A stretch of 64,000 nucleotides of DNA. It comes from Paraburkholderia aromaticivorans (GTDB lineage Bacteria; Pseudomonadota; Gammaproteobacteria; Burkholderiales; Burkholderiaceae). Position 1 is the first letter of the stretch, and the number at the start of each line of letters is the position of its first letter. The notes beneath the pieces were generated by a model. The model made no database searches and was not told the origin of the DNA. It saw nothing but the letters and a program-made list of their open reading frames with translations. This document shows, piece by piece, positions 10,253 to 20,045 of this stretch. The stretch is from positions 930,001-994,000 of the forward strand of contig NZ_CP022989.1 in NCBI RefSeq assembly GCF_002278075.1. The letters are read 5' to 3'. Both the position numbers and the translations under genes were made by a program.

Positions 10253-11839
10253 ATGCGCTTCAAACTGCTCGCAGCCGCCGTACTGTTCACGGCGCCCGCG
10301 CTCGTGCTCGCCAAACCGCTGACCGTCTGTACCGAGTCGAGCCCCGACGGCTTCGATGTCGTGCAGTTCAATTCGCTCGTCACGACCAACGCATCGGCCG
10401 ACGTGATCTTCAATTCGCTGGTCTCCTACGACGAGGCCGCGAAGAAAGTGGTGCCGGCGCTGGCCGACAAGTGGGACGTGAGCGCCGACGGCCTCACCTA
10501 CACGTTCCATCTGCGCCCGAACGTGCAATTCCAGAGCACCGACTACTTCAAGCCCACCCGCCCGCTCAACGCCGACGACGTGGTCTTCACGTTCGACCGC
10601 ATGCTCGACGACAGCAATCCGTGGCACAAGGTGGCGGGCGCGAGCGGCTTCCCGCATGCGCAGTCCATGGGCCTGCCCAAGCTCATCAAATCCATCAGCA
10701 AGGTCGACGAGAACACCGTCAAGTTCGAACTGAACGCGCCCGACGCAACCTTCGTGTCGATCCTGACCATGGGGTTCGCGTCGATCTATTCGGCTGAATA
10801 CGCCGATCAGTTGCTCAAGGCCGGCAAGCAGGCCGATCTGAATTCGAAGCCGATCGGCACCGGTCCGTTCGAACTGAAGAGCTATACGAAAGACGCGGTG
10901 ATCCGCTACGACGTGAACCCGGCCTACTGGGGTCCGAAGCCGAAGATCGACCGCCTGATCTATGCGATCACGCCGGACGCCACGGTGCGGGCGCAGAAGG
11001 TGAAAACCGGCGAATGCCAGATCGCGTTGTCGCCGAAGCCGCAGGATCTCGCCGACGCGAAGAGCGACAAGTCGCTCGCGATCGTGCAGACGCCCGCGTT
11101 CATGACGGCGTTCGTCGCGTTGAACACACAGAAAAAGCCGCTCGACAACCAGAAGGTGCGCGCCGCGCTGAACATGGCATTCGACCGCACCACGTACCTG
11201 AAGACCGTGTTCGACAACACGGCGACGCCGGCCGTGAACCCGTATCCGCCGAACACGTGGAGCTACAACAAGTCCGTGAAAGCATGGCCGTACGACCCGG
11301 CAAAGGCGAAGAAACTGCTCGCCGACGCGGGCTATCCGAACGGCTTCGAAACGACGATCTGGGTACGTCCGAACGGCAGCGTGCTGAACCCGAATCCGAA
11401 GGCCGGCGCGGAACTGCTGCAAGCCGACTTCGCGAAGATCGGCGTGAAGGCCGAGGTGAAGGTGATCGAATGGGGCGAGTTGATCAAGGAGGCCAAGCAA
11501 GGCCAGCATGACTCGCTCTTCATGGGCTGGGCCGGCGACAACGGCGATCCGGACAACTACCTGTCGCCGCTGTTCAGCTGCAACGCGGTCAAGTCGGGCA
11601 TCAACTTCGCGCGTTTCTGCGATCAGGATCTGGACAAGCTGATTGCCGACGGCAAGGCAACGCCGGATCAATCCAGGCGCGCGAAAGCGTATGAGCAGGC
11701 GCAGCAGGTCATTCACGATCAGGCGCTGTGGATTCCGCTCGGTTATCCGACCGCCGCTGCGATCACGCGCACGAATGTGAGCGGTTATCACGTGAGTCCG
11801 TTTGGACGGCAGAACTTTGGGACGGCGTCGGTGCAGTAG
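10253..11839 (+). CDS. ABC transporter substrate-binding protein, family 5 (DppA/OppA type)
   Basis: A 528-residue periplasmic solute-binding protein for peptides or related solutes. The signal peptide covers residues 1-20 (MRFKLLAAAVLF onward). The family features are present: DKWDVSADGLTYTFHLRPNV, PLNADDVVFTFDRM and the GTGPFEL motif. I chose the ATG at 10253 because the in-frame ATG at 10241 begins the Shine-Dalgarno sequence GGGAGAT. Length is normal for DppA. No permease or ATPase genes follow; a strong terminator closes the gene, so the rest of the transporter must be elsewhere. The substrate is not certain. Confidence 0.92.
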   Translation: MRFKLLAAAVLFTAPALVLAKPLTVCTESSPDGFDVVQFNSLVTTNASADVIFNSLVSYDEAAKKVVPALADKWDVSADGLTYTFHLRPNVQFQSTDYFKPTRPLNADDVVFTFDRMLDDSNPWHKVAGASGFPHAQSMGLPKLIKSISKVDENTVKFELNAPDATFVSILTMGFASIYSAEYADQLLKAGKQADLNSKPIGTGPFELKSYTKDAVIRYDVNPAYWGPKPKIDRLIYAITPDATVRAQKVKTGECQIALSPKPQDLADAKSDKSLAIVQTPAFMTAFVALNTQKKPLDNQKVRAALNMAFDRTTYLKTVFDNTATPAVNPYPPNTWSYNKSVKAWPYDPAKAKKLLADAGYPNGFETTIWVRPNGSVLNPNPKAGAELLQADFAKIGVKAEVKVIEWGELIKEAKQGQHDSLFMGWAGDNGDPDNYLSPLFSCNAVKSGINFARFCDQDLDKLIADGKATPDQSRRAKAYEQAQQVIHDQALWIPLGYPTAAAITRTNVSGYHVSPFGRQNFGTASVQ

Positions 11840-11863
11840 TCGCTTCTACGTCTGACACCGCAA

Positions 11864-11898
11864 AAAAAAGCCCGGCTGCGAAAGCACCGGGCTTTTTT
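11864..11898 (+). terminator. Rho-independent terminator of the substrate-binding protein gene
   Basis: A 12-bp stem (aaaaaagcccgg at 11864-11875, complement at 11887-11898) closes an 11-nt loop that holds a small GAAA-tetraloop hairpin. A-run on one side and T-run on the other make it suited to bidirectional use. The convergent metallo-hydrolase gene ends at 11917. Confidence 0.9.
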
Positions 11899-11916
11899 AT
11901 CTAATCACCACCGCGA

Positions 11917-12990
11917 TCACGCCGGCGAAAACCGAATCACCCCATCCGCATCCTGCTTACGTGTCAGCTCGCCCGCCAGCCACAGCAGATGCAAGTGCGC
12001 CAAAGCTTCGCCCATCGCAAACGTCATTTGATGGATGTCGAGCTGGCGCTTGAACATGAGCGGCACGATATCCGCGGCGCTCTGCGGTTTCTCCGCGCAT
12101 GCCTCGCGCACTTCCGCCAGACGCGCGTCATGATGCTCGCGCAGTTGCCGGATCCGCGTGCGCACACCGCGAAACGGCTTGCCATGCGACGGCAGCACGA
12201 GCGTATCTTCCGGCATCGTCTCGTAACGGCCGAGCGACTCCAGATACAGCGCGAGCGGTGAGCCTTCCGGCTCCATATCGAACACCGAGACATTGGTCGA
12301 AATGCGCGGCAGCACCATGTCACCCGAAATCAATACGCCGGTCTCTTCGCAGAACAACGCGCAGTGTTCCGGCGAATGGCCGAAGCCGGTCACCACGCGC
12401 CACGTCCTGCCGCCGATCTTCACGCCGTCCGCTTCCCGCAAGCGGCGATACTGGCCCGGAATCGCCGGCACGAGGCTTGAGTAATAGCTCTTGCGATTGC
12501 GCAGCTTCTCGAGCGATTCCTCGTCGCTCACGCCGTGCCGCGCGAAGTGCCGCGCCGCGCCCTCGCCGCCCGCGTTCGAACCGTCGCCGGCCGCCATCAC
12601 GCGGGCCTGCATGTATTCGCCGAGCGTAGTCCACAACCGCACGTCCCAGCGCTGTTTGTCGCCGCCCGCGCAAATCCAGTGCGCAAGACCGATGTGATCG
12701 GGATGGCAGTGCGTGACGATCACCCGTAGCACCGGCAGGCCGTCGAGCACCGAGTCGAACACCTTCTCCCAGTTCTCCTTGATCGCGTCCGAGGCGATGC
12801 CGCAGTCCACCACCGTCCAGCCCTGCTGGCCGTCGATCTCGTCACGCAGCAGCCACAGGTTGATGTGATCCAGCGCGAACGGCAACGGCATGCGCAGCCA
12901 GAACACGCCTCGCGCGACTTCCATCGCGTGGCCCGCGTCCGGCAACGCGTCGTTGAACGGGTAGTCGAGTTGGTGTTCGAGTGCATTCAT
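11917..12990 (-). CDS. MBL-fold metallo-hydrolase
   Basis: A 357-residue metallo-beta-lactamase-fold protein. The metal signature THCHPDH is at 93-99, the later metal ligands are in GFGHSPEHC and ISGDMVLP, and SHGKPFRG supplies the last His. A C-terminal helical winged-type region (HQMTFAMGEALAHL) resembles the LACTB2/RNase-like subgroup, with which several uncharacterised thioesterase-like proteins share architecture. The start at 12990 is preceded by GGAGGA; an in-frame start at 13023 is less likely. It is divergent from a MerR regulator gene 187 bp away, which may control it. The substrate is unknown. Confidence 0.88.
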   Translation of the reverse strand: MNALEHQLDYPFNDALPDAGHAMEVARGVFWLRMPLPFALDHINLWLLRDEIDGQQGWTVVDCGIASDAIKENWEKVFDSVLDGLPVLRVIVTHCHPDHIGLAHWICAGGDKQRWDVRLWTTLGEYMQARVMAAGDGSNAGGEGAARHFARHGVSDEESLEKLRNRKSYYSSLVPAIPGQYRRLREADGVKIGGRTWRVVTGFGHSPEHCALFCEETGVLISGDMVLPRISTNVSVFDMEPEGSPLALYLESLGRYETMPEDTLVLPSHGKPFRGVRTRIRQLREHHDARLAEVREACAEKPQSAADIVPLMFKRQLDIHQMTFAMGEALAHLHLLWLAGELTRKQDADGVIRFSPA

Positions 12991-13110
12991 CGTGGGTGTC
13001 TTCCTCCGTCGGCCGTCCGGCATGGCGAGATGCGCGATGCCGGATGGTGTGGTTGCGGCGTGCTGGTGCCGTACTGCGGCCGTACAGCGCCTGGTTGCGT
13101 TCGGCTCAAG

Positions 13111-13130
13111 TTGACGATAACGTAAACGTT
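13111..13130. promoter_or_regulatory. Candidate MerR-family operator
   Basis: Between the divergent MBL and MerR genes lies ttgacgataacgtaaacgtt. It contains a perfect dyad (aacgt, 2-nt spacer, acgtt at 13119-13130) and a second overlapping dyad (ttgacg/cgtaa). Overlapping palindromes in a divergent promoter are typical sites for autoregulating MerR proteins. The assignment to this MerR is inference. Confidence 0.5.
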
Positions 13131-13177
13131 GATTCTATCGTTCAATCCGATTTTCTGCCTGACCACGGAATGCCCCG

Positions 13178-13582
13178 ATGAACACGCAATACACGATCAC
13201 CGAGCTCGCGCGGGAATTCGACGTCACGCCGCGCGCGATCCGCTTCTACGAAGATCAGGGTTTACTCTCGCCGAGCCGGGAAGGATCGAGCGGCTTGCGG
13301 CGCGTCTATTCCGGCCGCGACCGAACGCGGCTCAAGCTCACGTTGCGCGGCAAGCGGCTCGGCTTCACGTTGTCGGAGATTCGCGATCTGCTGGACGTGT
13401 ACGAGTCGCCGACCGACACGGTGCCGCAACTGCACGCGTTTCTCGCCACGGTGGCGCGTCATCAGGAAGTGCTGGCGCGTCAACTGGAAGACCTCAATGC
13501 GACGCTCGAAGACCTCGCGCAATACGAAGCGCAGGCGCGCGCGCTGCTCGCGACCGGCTCGCGCGAAGCCAAGCCGGCATGA
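13178..13582 (+). CDS. MerR family transcriptional regulator (LiuR-like)
   Basis: A 134-residue regulator with an N-terminal winged helix (YTITELAREFDVTPRAIRFY at 5-24, then YEDQGLL) and a C-terminal coiled-coil dimerisation helix (about 80-120). It has no metal-binding Cys. The N-terminus closely resembles LiuR, which controls leucine/isovalerate degradation genes in Pseudomonas and relatives. HMG-CoA lyase, thiolase and acyl-CoA dehydrogenase genes lie elsewhere in the window, so such a regulon is possible. It may instead regulate the divergent metallo-hydrolase. The subfamily call is moderately sure; targets are inferred. Confidence 0.88.
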   Translation: MNTQYTITELAREFDVTPRAIRFYEDQGLLSPSREGSSGLRRVYSGRDRTRLKLTLRGKRLGFTLSEIRDLLDVYESPTDTVPQLHAFLATVARHQEVLARQLEDLNATLEDLAQYEAQARALLATGSREAKPA

Positions 13583-13667
13583 ACCACGGCGGCGAGATGC
13601 GTCGCGGGCCCACCCGGACGATACAATCCCGGGTGTCTTCACGACATGAGACGGATGCACGGTCGAC

Positions 13668-15497
13668 ATGAATCACTTCCCCAAACTGCTGTCGTCGCAA
13701 ATCGGCTTTGACGTCGCACAGACCATGCTCGAAGGGTTCGACCGGCATTACCGGATCTTTCGCGACGCAGCGATCCACGCCAAGACGCTCTTTGAACAGG
13801 CCGACTGGCACGGTCTGCAGAAGCTCGCGCGCGATCGCATCACCTCGTACGACGAGCGCGTCGAGGAATGCGTCGAAGTGCTCGAAGACGAATACGACGC
13901 GGAGAATATCGACGACGAAGTGTGGCAGCAGATCAAGCTGCACTACATCGGCCTGTTGACCACGCACCGGCAACCCGAATGCGCGGAGACGTTTTTCAAT
14001 TCGGTGTGCTGCAAGATCCTGCACCGCTCGTACTTCAACAACGATTTCATTTTCGTGCGCCCGGCCATCTCGACCGAATACATCGAGAATGACGAGCCGG
14101 CCGCGAAGCCCACGTACCGTGCGTATTATCCCGGCAAGGATGGCCTCGCGGCGACGCTCGAACGTATCGTCACGAACTTCCAGCTGGAGCCGCCGTTCGA
14201 GGACCTGACACGCGACGTCGGCTGCGTGATGCAGGCTATCCAGGACGCGTTCGGCGTGTTCGACGAAGCGCCCAATTTCCAGATTCACGTGCTCTCGTCG
14301 CTGTTCTACCGCAACAAGTCGGCGTATATCGTCGGACGGATCATCAACGGCGATCTGCTGCTGCCGTTCGCCGTGCCGGTGCGTCATGTTGAGCCGGGCG
14401 TGCTCGCGCTCGACACGGTGCTGCTCAAGCGCGACCAGTTGCTGATCATCTTCAGCTTCTCGCATTCGTACTTTCTGGTGGATATGGAAGTGCCGTCCGC
14501 TTATGTCGAATTTCTCGGCACCATCATGCAGGGCAAACCGAAAGCGGAGATCTATACGTCCGTGGGTTTGCAGAAGCAGGGCAAGAATCTGTTCTATCGC
14601 GACCTGCTGCATCATCTGTCGCATTCGAGCGACCAGTTCATCATCGCGCCCGGCATCAAGGGGCTCGTGATGCTGGTGTTCACGCTGCCGTCGTTTCCGT
14701 ACGTGTTCAAGCTGATCAAAGACAGCTTCCCGCCGCCCAAGGAAACCACGCGCGCGCAGATCAAGGAAAAGTATCAACTGGTCAAACGGCACGACCGTTT
14801 GGGCCGCATGGCCGACACGCTCGAATATTCGAGCGTCGCGCTGCCCATTTCGCGGCTCGACGAAGCGCTGGTGCGTGAGCTCGAAAAGGAAGTGCCGTCG
14901 CAGATCGAATACGACGGCGATAGCCTCGTGATTCGCCATATGTATATCGAACGCCGCATGGTGCCGCTCAATCTGTTCCTGCAGAACGGCAACGACGAGG
15001 ACATCGAGCACGGCATCAAGGAATACGGCAAGGCCATCAAGGAACTGATGCAGGCGAACATCTTCCCCGGCGACATGCTGTACAAAAACTTCGGCGTGAC
15101 GCGCCATGGCCGCGTCGTGTTCTACGACTACGATGAAATCGAATATCTGACCGACTGCAACGTGCGCGCGGTGCCGGCGCCACGTAACGAGGAAGACGAA
15201 ATGTCGGGCGAGCCGTGGTACTCGGTCGGGCCGCACGACATTTTCCCGGAGACGTACGGCACGTTTCTGCTCGGCGACCCACGCGTGCGCCGCTCCTTCA
15301 TGCAGCATCACGCGGACTTCTTCGATCCCGCGCTGTGGCAACGGCACAAGGACCATCTATTGAAAGGCGAACTGCCCGACTTTTTCCCGTACGACGACAA
15401 CGTGCGCTTCTGCATGCGCTACCCGGAACGCTTTGCGGATGCCGCCAACCGCGCTGCGGACACGCCGGCAGACGAACGCAGCGCGCGGGTGGCGTGA
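13668..15497 (+). CDS. aceK: Isocitrate dehydrogenase kinase/phosphatase
   Basis: AceK, 609 residues, the bifunctional enzyme that phosphorylates and dephosphorylates isocitrate dehydrogenase to switch carbon between the TCA cycle and the glyoxylate bypass. The N-terminal regulatory half begins [20 protein letters not shown]. The unusual kinase ATP-binding loop is [20 protein letters not shown] (about 325-344), and the catalytic part includes [20 protein letters not shown]. Length matches the family. The glyoxylate enzymes themselves (aceA, aceB) are not in the window. The following carbonic anhydrase gene starts 99 bp after the stop. Confidence 0.96.
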   Translation: MNHFPKLLSSQIGFDVAQTMLEGFDRHYRIFRDAAIHAKTLFEQADWHGLQKLARDRITSYDERVEECVEVLEDEYDAENIDDEVWQQIKLHYIGLLTTHRQPECAETFFNSVCCKILHRSYFNNDFIFVRPAISTEYIENDEPAAKPTYRAYYPGKDGLAATLERIVTNFQLEPPFEDLTRDVGCVMQAIQDAFGVFDEAPNFQIHVLSSLFYRNKSAYIVGRIINGDLLLPFAVPVRHVEPGVLALDTVLLKRDQLLIIFSFSHSYFLVDMEVPSAYVEFLGTIMQGKPKAEIYTSVGLQKQGKNLFYRDLLHHLSHSSDQFIIAPGIKGLVMLVFTLPSFPYVFKLIKDSFPPPKETTRAQIKEKYQLVKRHDRLGRMADTLEYSSVALPISRLDEALVRELEKEVPSQIEYDGDSLVIRHMYIERRMVPLNLFLQNGNDEDIEHGIKEYGKAIKELMQANIFPGDMLYKNFGVTRHGRVVFYDYDEIEYLTDCNVRAVPAPRNEEDEMSGEPWYSVGPHDIFPETYGTFLLGDPRVRRSFMQHHADFFDPALWQRHKDHLLKGELPDFFPYDDNVRFCMRYPERFADAANRAADTPADERSARVA

Positions 15498-15558
15498 CGC
15501 TCATGCGCCGCGCGCAGCGCAGTATTGAGTGCCTCGTTCGAACCTTATGTAACGACAT

Positions 15559-15576
15559 CGACCGGTCAACCGGTCG
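15559..15576. promoter_or_regulatory. 18-bp palindrome upstream of carbonic anhydrase
   Basis: Perfect inverted repeat: cgaccggt at 15559-15566, a 2-nt spacer, then accggtcg at 15569-15576, ending 20 bp before the start codon. The size and symmetry fit a dimeric repressor operator (for instance TetR-type), or an RNA hairpin near the ribosome-binding site. No regulator gene of that type is adjacent. Confidence 0.45.
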
Positions 15577-15596
15577 AGCAACCGCCAAGACGCACC

Positions 15597-16373
15597 ATGA
15601 ACACAAACGCTTCCACGCCTGACAATCCGCTCTCGCATCTGTTCGACAACAACGAAGCATGGGTCGCCCGCAAGCTGTCCGAAGACCCCGAGTACTTCTC
15701 GCGTCTCGCCCATCAGCAGACGCCCGAGTATCTGTGGATCGGCTGCTCCGATTCGCGCGTGCCGGCGAACCAGATCATCGGCCTGCCGCCGGGCGAAGTG
15801 TTCGTGCACAGAAACATCGCCAACGTGGTGGTGCATTCCGATCTGAACTGTCTCTCGGTGATCCAGTTCGCCGTCGATCTGCTGAAGGTCAAGCACATCA
15901 TGGTGGTCGGCCACTACGGCTGCTCGGGTGTCGGCGCGGCGCTGCACGGCCGCCGCGTGGGTCTCGCGGACAACTGGCTGCATCACGTGCAGGACGTGCG
16001 TACCAAGCACGCGGCGCTGATCGAGGAATGGCCGATCGGTGAGGCCCGTCATCGGCGCCTCGTCGAACTGAACGCGATCGAGCAGGTGGTGAACGTATGC
16101 CGCACCACCATCGTCAACGACGCATGGGCGCGTGGCCAGGCGTTGACGGTGCACGGCTGGGCCTACGGCGTGCATGACGGCAAGGTGCGCAACCTCGGCA
16201 TGACGATCAGCGAACCGGCCGCGCTCGACGCGACCTATCAGAAGTGCGTGGCGGCCGTGTCGGCCGGCCGCGCACACAACGCAGACAACGACGTGGTGGC
16301 CGCCGATGCGGCGCAGCTCGGCGACGTGCCGGCCATCGTCGCAGGCGTCATCAAGGAGCTTAAACATGAGTGA
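15597..16373 (+). CDS. can: Beta-class carbonic anhydrase
   Basis: A 258-residue cytoplasmic enzyme interconverting CO2 and bicarbonate. The zinc ligands and catalytic dyad are all visible: Cys50, Asp52 and Arg54 in CSDSRVPANQ, and His106 and Cys109 in HYGCSGVG. The ATG at 15597 was chosen because it gives the usual family N-terminus; a longer in-frame start would lie across the palindrome. The last 8 bp overlap the start of the thiolase gene, so the two are translationally coupled. Supplying bicarbonate to carboxylases of acyl-CoA metabolism is a plausible reason for this pairing. Confidence 0.95.
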   Translation: MNTNASTPDNPLSHLFDNNEAWVARKLSEDPEYFSRLAHQQTPEYLWIGCSDSRVPANQIIGLPPGEVFVHRNIANVVVHSDLNCLSVIQFAVDLLKVKHIMVVGHYGCSGVGAALHGRRVGLADNWLHHVQDVRTKHAALIEEWPIGEARHRRLVELNAIEQVVNVCRTTIVNDAWARGQALTVHGWAYGVHDGKVRNLGMTISEPAALDATYQKCVAAVSAGRAHNADNDVVAADAAQLGDVPAIVAGVIKELKHE

Positions 16374-16395
16374 GACGAGCATGAGTGAGACGAGC
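16366..16395 (+). repeat. 15-bp tandem duplication at the thiolase start
   Basis: The unit atgagtgagacgagc occurs twice in direct succession and is followed by a third ATGAGC. Each unit begins with an in-frame ATG, so duplication adds the pentapeptide MSETS without shifting frame. Confidence 0.9.
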
Positions 16396-17589
16396 ATGAG
16401 CGGGACCAGGACTGATCCGATCGTCATCGTGGGCGTGGCCCGCACGCCGATGGCGGCCTTCCAGGGCGACTTCGCCACGTTGACCGCGCCGCAACTAGGC
16501 TCGGTGGCGATCGCGGCGGCCGTGCAACGCGCGGGCCTCAAGCCTGAACAGATCGACGAAGTGGTAATGGGCTGCGTGCTGCCCGCAGGTCTCGGCCAGG
16601 CGCCCGCGCGCCAGGCCGCGCTCGGCGCCGGCTTGCCGCTCGCCACCGGCAGCACCACGGTGAACAAGATGTGCGGCTCCGGCATGCGCGCGGCGATGTT
16701 CGCGCACGACATGCTCGCCGCGGGCTCCGTCGACGTGATCGTCGCGGGCGGCATGGAAAGCATGACGAACGCGCCGTATCTGCTGCCCAAAGCGCGGGCC
16801 GGCATGCGCATGGGCCACGGCCAGGTAATCGACCACATGTTCTACGACGGTCTCGAAGATGCCTACGAAAAAGGCCGCCTGATGGGCACCTTTGCCGAAG
16901 AATGCGCGGCCTCGTTCGACTTCACGCGCGAAGCGCAGGACGCGTTCGCCGTCGAGTCCCTCAACCGTGCGAAGCGTGCGAACGAAGACGGTTCGTTCGC
17001 CTGGGAAATCGCGCCGGTGAAGGTGCAGAGCCGAAAGGGCGAAGTCACCGTCGATCACGACGAACAGCCGTTCAAGGCAAACATCGACAAGATTGCGACG
17101 CTCAAACCCGCGTTCAGCAAAACCGGCACGGTGACGGCGGCGAATTCGTCGTCGATTTCCGACGGCGCGGCCGCGCTCGTCATGATGCGCGAGTCGACCG
17201 CAAAGCGTCTGGGCGTTCAGCCGATCGCGCGCGTGGTCGGCCACTCGACCTTCGCGCAGGAACCGGCGAAGTTCACCACCGCGCCGGTCGGGGCGATTCG
17301 CAAGCTGTTCGAGAAGAACGGCTGGCGCGCCGACGAGGTTGATCTGTACGAGGTCAACGAAGCATTCGCCGTCGTGACGATGGCGGCCATGAAGGAACAT
17401 CAGTTGCCGCACGAAAAGGTCAACGTGAACGGCGGCGCCTGTGCGCTCGGTCATCCGATCGGCGCGTCGGGCGCGCGGATTCTCGTCACGCTGATCGGCG
17501 CGCTGAAGCAACGCGGCGGCAAGCGCGGCGTCGCGACGCTGTGCATCGGCGGCGGCGAAGCCACGGCCATGGGTATCGAACTGGTGTAA
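16366..17589 (+). CDS. Acetyl-CoA C-acyltransferase (thiolase)
   Basis: A 407-residue thiolase that condenses or cleaves acyl-CoA and acetyl-CoA. The catalytic residues are Cys103 (NKMCGSGMRA), His363 (GHPIGASG) and Cys393 (ATLCIGGGEA). The start at 16366 has a strong AAGGAG site and overlaps the carbonic anhydrase stop. The first 30 bp are an exact tandem copy of 15 bp, so the protein begins MSETSMSETSMSG and has three possible in-frame starts. It is followed by an SDR gene and an acyl-CoA dehydrogenase gene, which suggests a fatty or branched acyl-CoA degradation set. Biosynthetic versus degradative direction is not determined. Confidence 0.94.
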   Translation: MSETSMSETSMSGTRTDPIVIVGVARTPMAAFQGDFATLTAPQLGSVAIAAAVQRAGLKPEQIDEVVMGCVLPAGLGQAPARQAALGAGLPLATGSTTVNKMCGSGMRAAMFAHDMLAAGSVDVIVAGGMESMTNAPYLLPKARAGMRMGHGQVIDHMFYDGLEDAYEKGRLMGTFAEECAASFDFTREAQDAFAVESLNRAKRANEDGSFAWEIAPVKVQSRKGEVTVDHDEQPFKANIDKIATLKPAFSKTGTVTAANSSSISDGAAALVMMRESTAKRLGVQPIARVVGHSTFAQEPAKFTTAPVGAIRKLFEKNGWRADEVDLYEVNEAFAVVTMAAMKEHQLPHEKVNVNGGACALGHPIGASGARILVTLIGALKQRGGKRGVATLCIGGGEATAMGIELV

Positions 17590-17632
17590 CGCGCGTTTTG
17601 CGGCGCACTCTTTTGACGGCATGAGGTGTTCG

Positions 17633-18310
<678 letters not shown>

Positions 18311-18377
18311 GCAGCTAATTGCGTGAGACCGGAGCAATGCGCTGAAGCGCCAACTCCGGTCGACAGGAGACACACCG

Positions 18378-19508
18378 ATGGTACTGGATCAGGATCACCT
18401 GATGGTGCGCGACGCGCTGCGCACATTCGTGCGCGAAGCGGTTACGCCCCATGCGGCGGAATGGGACCGCGAACGCACCTTTCCGAAGGACGTGCACCGG
18501 CAACTCGCGGAACTCGGCGCGTATGGCGTGCTGGTGCCGGAAAGCTATGGCGGCGCCGGCATGGACGCGCTGGCGCTCGCGTTGATTCTCGAAGAAATCG
18601 CGGCCGGCGACGGCGGCACGTCGACGGCCATCTCCGTCAACAACTGTCCCGTGTGCAGCATTCTGCTCACCTACGGCAACGACGCGCAAAAACGCGACTG
18701 GCTGACGCCGCTCGCCCGCGGCGAAATGCTCGGCGCGTTTTGCCTGACCGAACCGCAAGCCGGTTCCGACGCCTCCGCGCTGCGCACCACCGCGACACGC
18801 GACGGCGATGCGTACGTGCTGAACGGCGTCAAACAGTTCATCACGAGCGGCAAGAACGGCAATGTTGCGATCGTCATGGCCGTGACCGACAAGGCCGCGG
18901 GCAAACGCGGCATCAGTGCGTTCATCGTGCCGACGGATACGAAGGGTTACGTCGTCGCACGGGTGGAAGACAAACTCGGCCAGCATTCGTCGGATACGGC
19001 GCAGATCATTTTCGAGGATTGCCGCGTGCCGGCCGCGAACCTGATCGGCGCGCAAGGCGAAGGCTACCGGATCGCGCTGTCGGGGCTCGAAGGCGGCCGC
19101 ATCGGTATCGCCGCGCAAAGCGTCGGCATGGCGCGCGCCGCGTTCGAGGCCGCGCTGAATTATGCGAAGGAACGGGAGAGCTTCGGTGCGCCGCTCTTTT
19201 CGCATCAGGCCGTGCAATTCCGCCTCGCCGACATGGCGACGCAACTCGAGGCGGCGCGCCAGTTGATCTGGCACGCCGCGTCGTTAAAAGACGCCGGCCA
19301 GCCGTGCCTCACCGAAGCCGCGATGGCGAAACTGTTCGCCTCCGAAGCCGCCGAGCGCATCTGTTCGGCCGCCTTACAGATTCATGGCGGCTACGGCTAT
19401 CTGAGCGACTTCCCGGTCGAGCGGATTTACCGCGACGTGCGCGTCTGCCAGATCTACGAAGGCACCAGCGACATCCAGAAAATCCTGATCGCGCGCGGTC
19501 TTGGCTGA
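18378..19508 (+). CDS. Acyl-CoA dehydrogenase
   Basis: A 376-residue FAD enzyme that introduces the alpha-beta double bond into an acyl-CoA thioester and passes electrons to ETF. The N-terminal helical domain, the FAD-binding FCLTEPQAGSDAS stretch (about 121-133) and the C-terminal QIHGGYGYLSDFPVERIYRD segment are present, as is the YEGTSDIQK end signature. Length is standard. The start has AGGAGA. It closes a probable operon of carbonic anhydrase, thiolase, SDR and ACAD. Chain-length or branched-chain preference is not clear from sequence. Confidence 0.94.
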   Translation: MVLDQDHLMVRDALRTFVREAVTPHAAEWDRERTFPKDVHRQLAELGAYGVLVPESYGGAGMDALALALILEEIAAGDGGTSTAISVNNCPVCSILLTYGNDAQKRDWLTPLARGEMLGAFCLTEPQAGSDASALRTTATRDGDAYVLNGVKQFITSGKNGNVAIVMAVTDKAAGKRGISAFIVPTDTKGYVVARVEDKLGQHSSDTAQIIFEDCRVPAANLIGAQGEGYRIALSGLEGGRIGIAAQSVGMARAAFEAALNYAKERESFGAPLFSHQAVQFRLADMATQLEAARQLIWHAASLKDAGQPCLTEAAMAKLFASEAAERICSAALQIHGGYGYLSDFPVERIYRDVRVCQIYEGTSDIQKILIARGLG

Positions 19509-19515
19509 AAGTCTG

Positions 19516-19965
19516 ATGAATAAGCAACTGTTGCCGTTACAACGACCTTCCGAGTGTCCCTGCGGCGGCGCCGCGCCCGAGCAGCGCAGCGGCGCCAGGG
19601 CGCCCCGCTTCGCGCAATGCTGTGGCCGCTATATCGACGGCGGCGAAGCGGCCCCGCGAGCCCTTGAACTGATGCGCTCGCGCTATAGCGCGTATGTTGT
19701 CGGCGCAACGGACTACTTGCGCGCCACCTGGGCCCCGCACACCTGCCCCGCCGATCTCGACGCGGATCCCGCTTCCGCCGACGCGCCCCGTTGGCTCGGA
19801 CTGCAGATCAAGGCGTTCGCCGAAACCGACGCTCACCACGCCACAGTCGAATTCGTCGCGCGTTATAAGGTGAACGGCCGCGCGCACCGGCTGCACGAAC
19901 TGAGCCGCTTCGTACGCGGTGACGACGGCCGCTGGCGTTACGTGGACGGCGACGTCAGCGAATAA
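19516..19965 (+). CDS. YchJ family SEC-C/zinc-binding protein
   Basis: A 149-residue protein of the YchJ (UPF0225) type. The N-terminal Cys motif CPCGG (Cys14, Cys16) and the Cys pair at 35-36 (FAQCCGRYI) form a probable zinc site. The middle NTF2-like part contains LMRSRYSAYVVG and TDYLRATW, both typical. The start at 19516 is 8 bp past the acyl-CoA dehydrogenase stop; a TTG start at 19501 would overlap it. Its function is unknown. A factor-independent terminator follows. Confidence 0.87.
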   Translation: MNKQLLPLQRPSECPCGGAAPEQRSGARAPRFAQCCGRYIDGGEAAPRALELMRSRYSAYVVGATDYLRATWAPHTCPADLDADPASADAPRWLGLQIKAFAETDAHHATVEFVARYKVNGRAHRLHELSRFVRGDDGRWRYVDGDVSE

Positions 19966-20018
19966 GCCTTCCCGCGCCTTACACGACACAGTGGCGACCT
20001 TACGCCGCGCTCACATAT

Positions 20019-20045
20019 GGCCCCGATAGCGGGGCCGTTTTTCGT
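20019..20045 (+). terminator. Rho-independent terminator after ychJ-like gene
   Basis: A 7-bp GC-rich stem (ggccccg at 20019-20025, cggggcc at 20030-20036) with a 4-nt loop, followed by gttttt. It lies 54 bp after the stop and should end the carbonic anhydrase-to-YchJ transcript. Confidence 0.8.
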
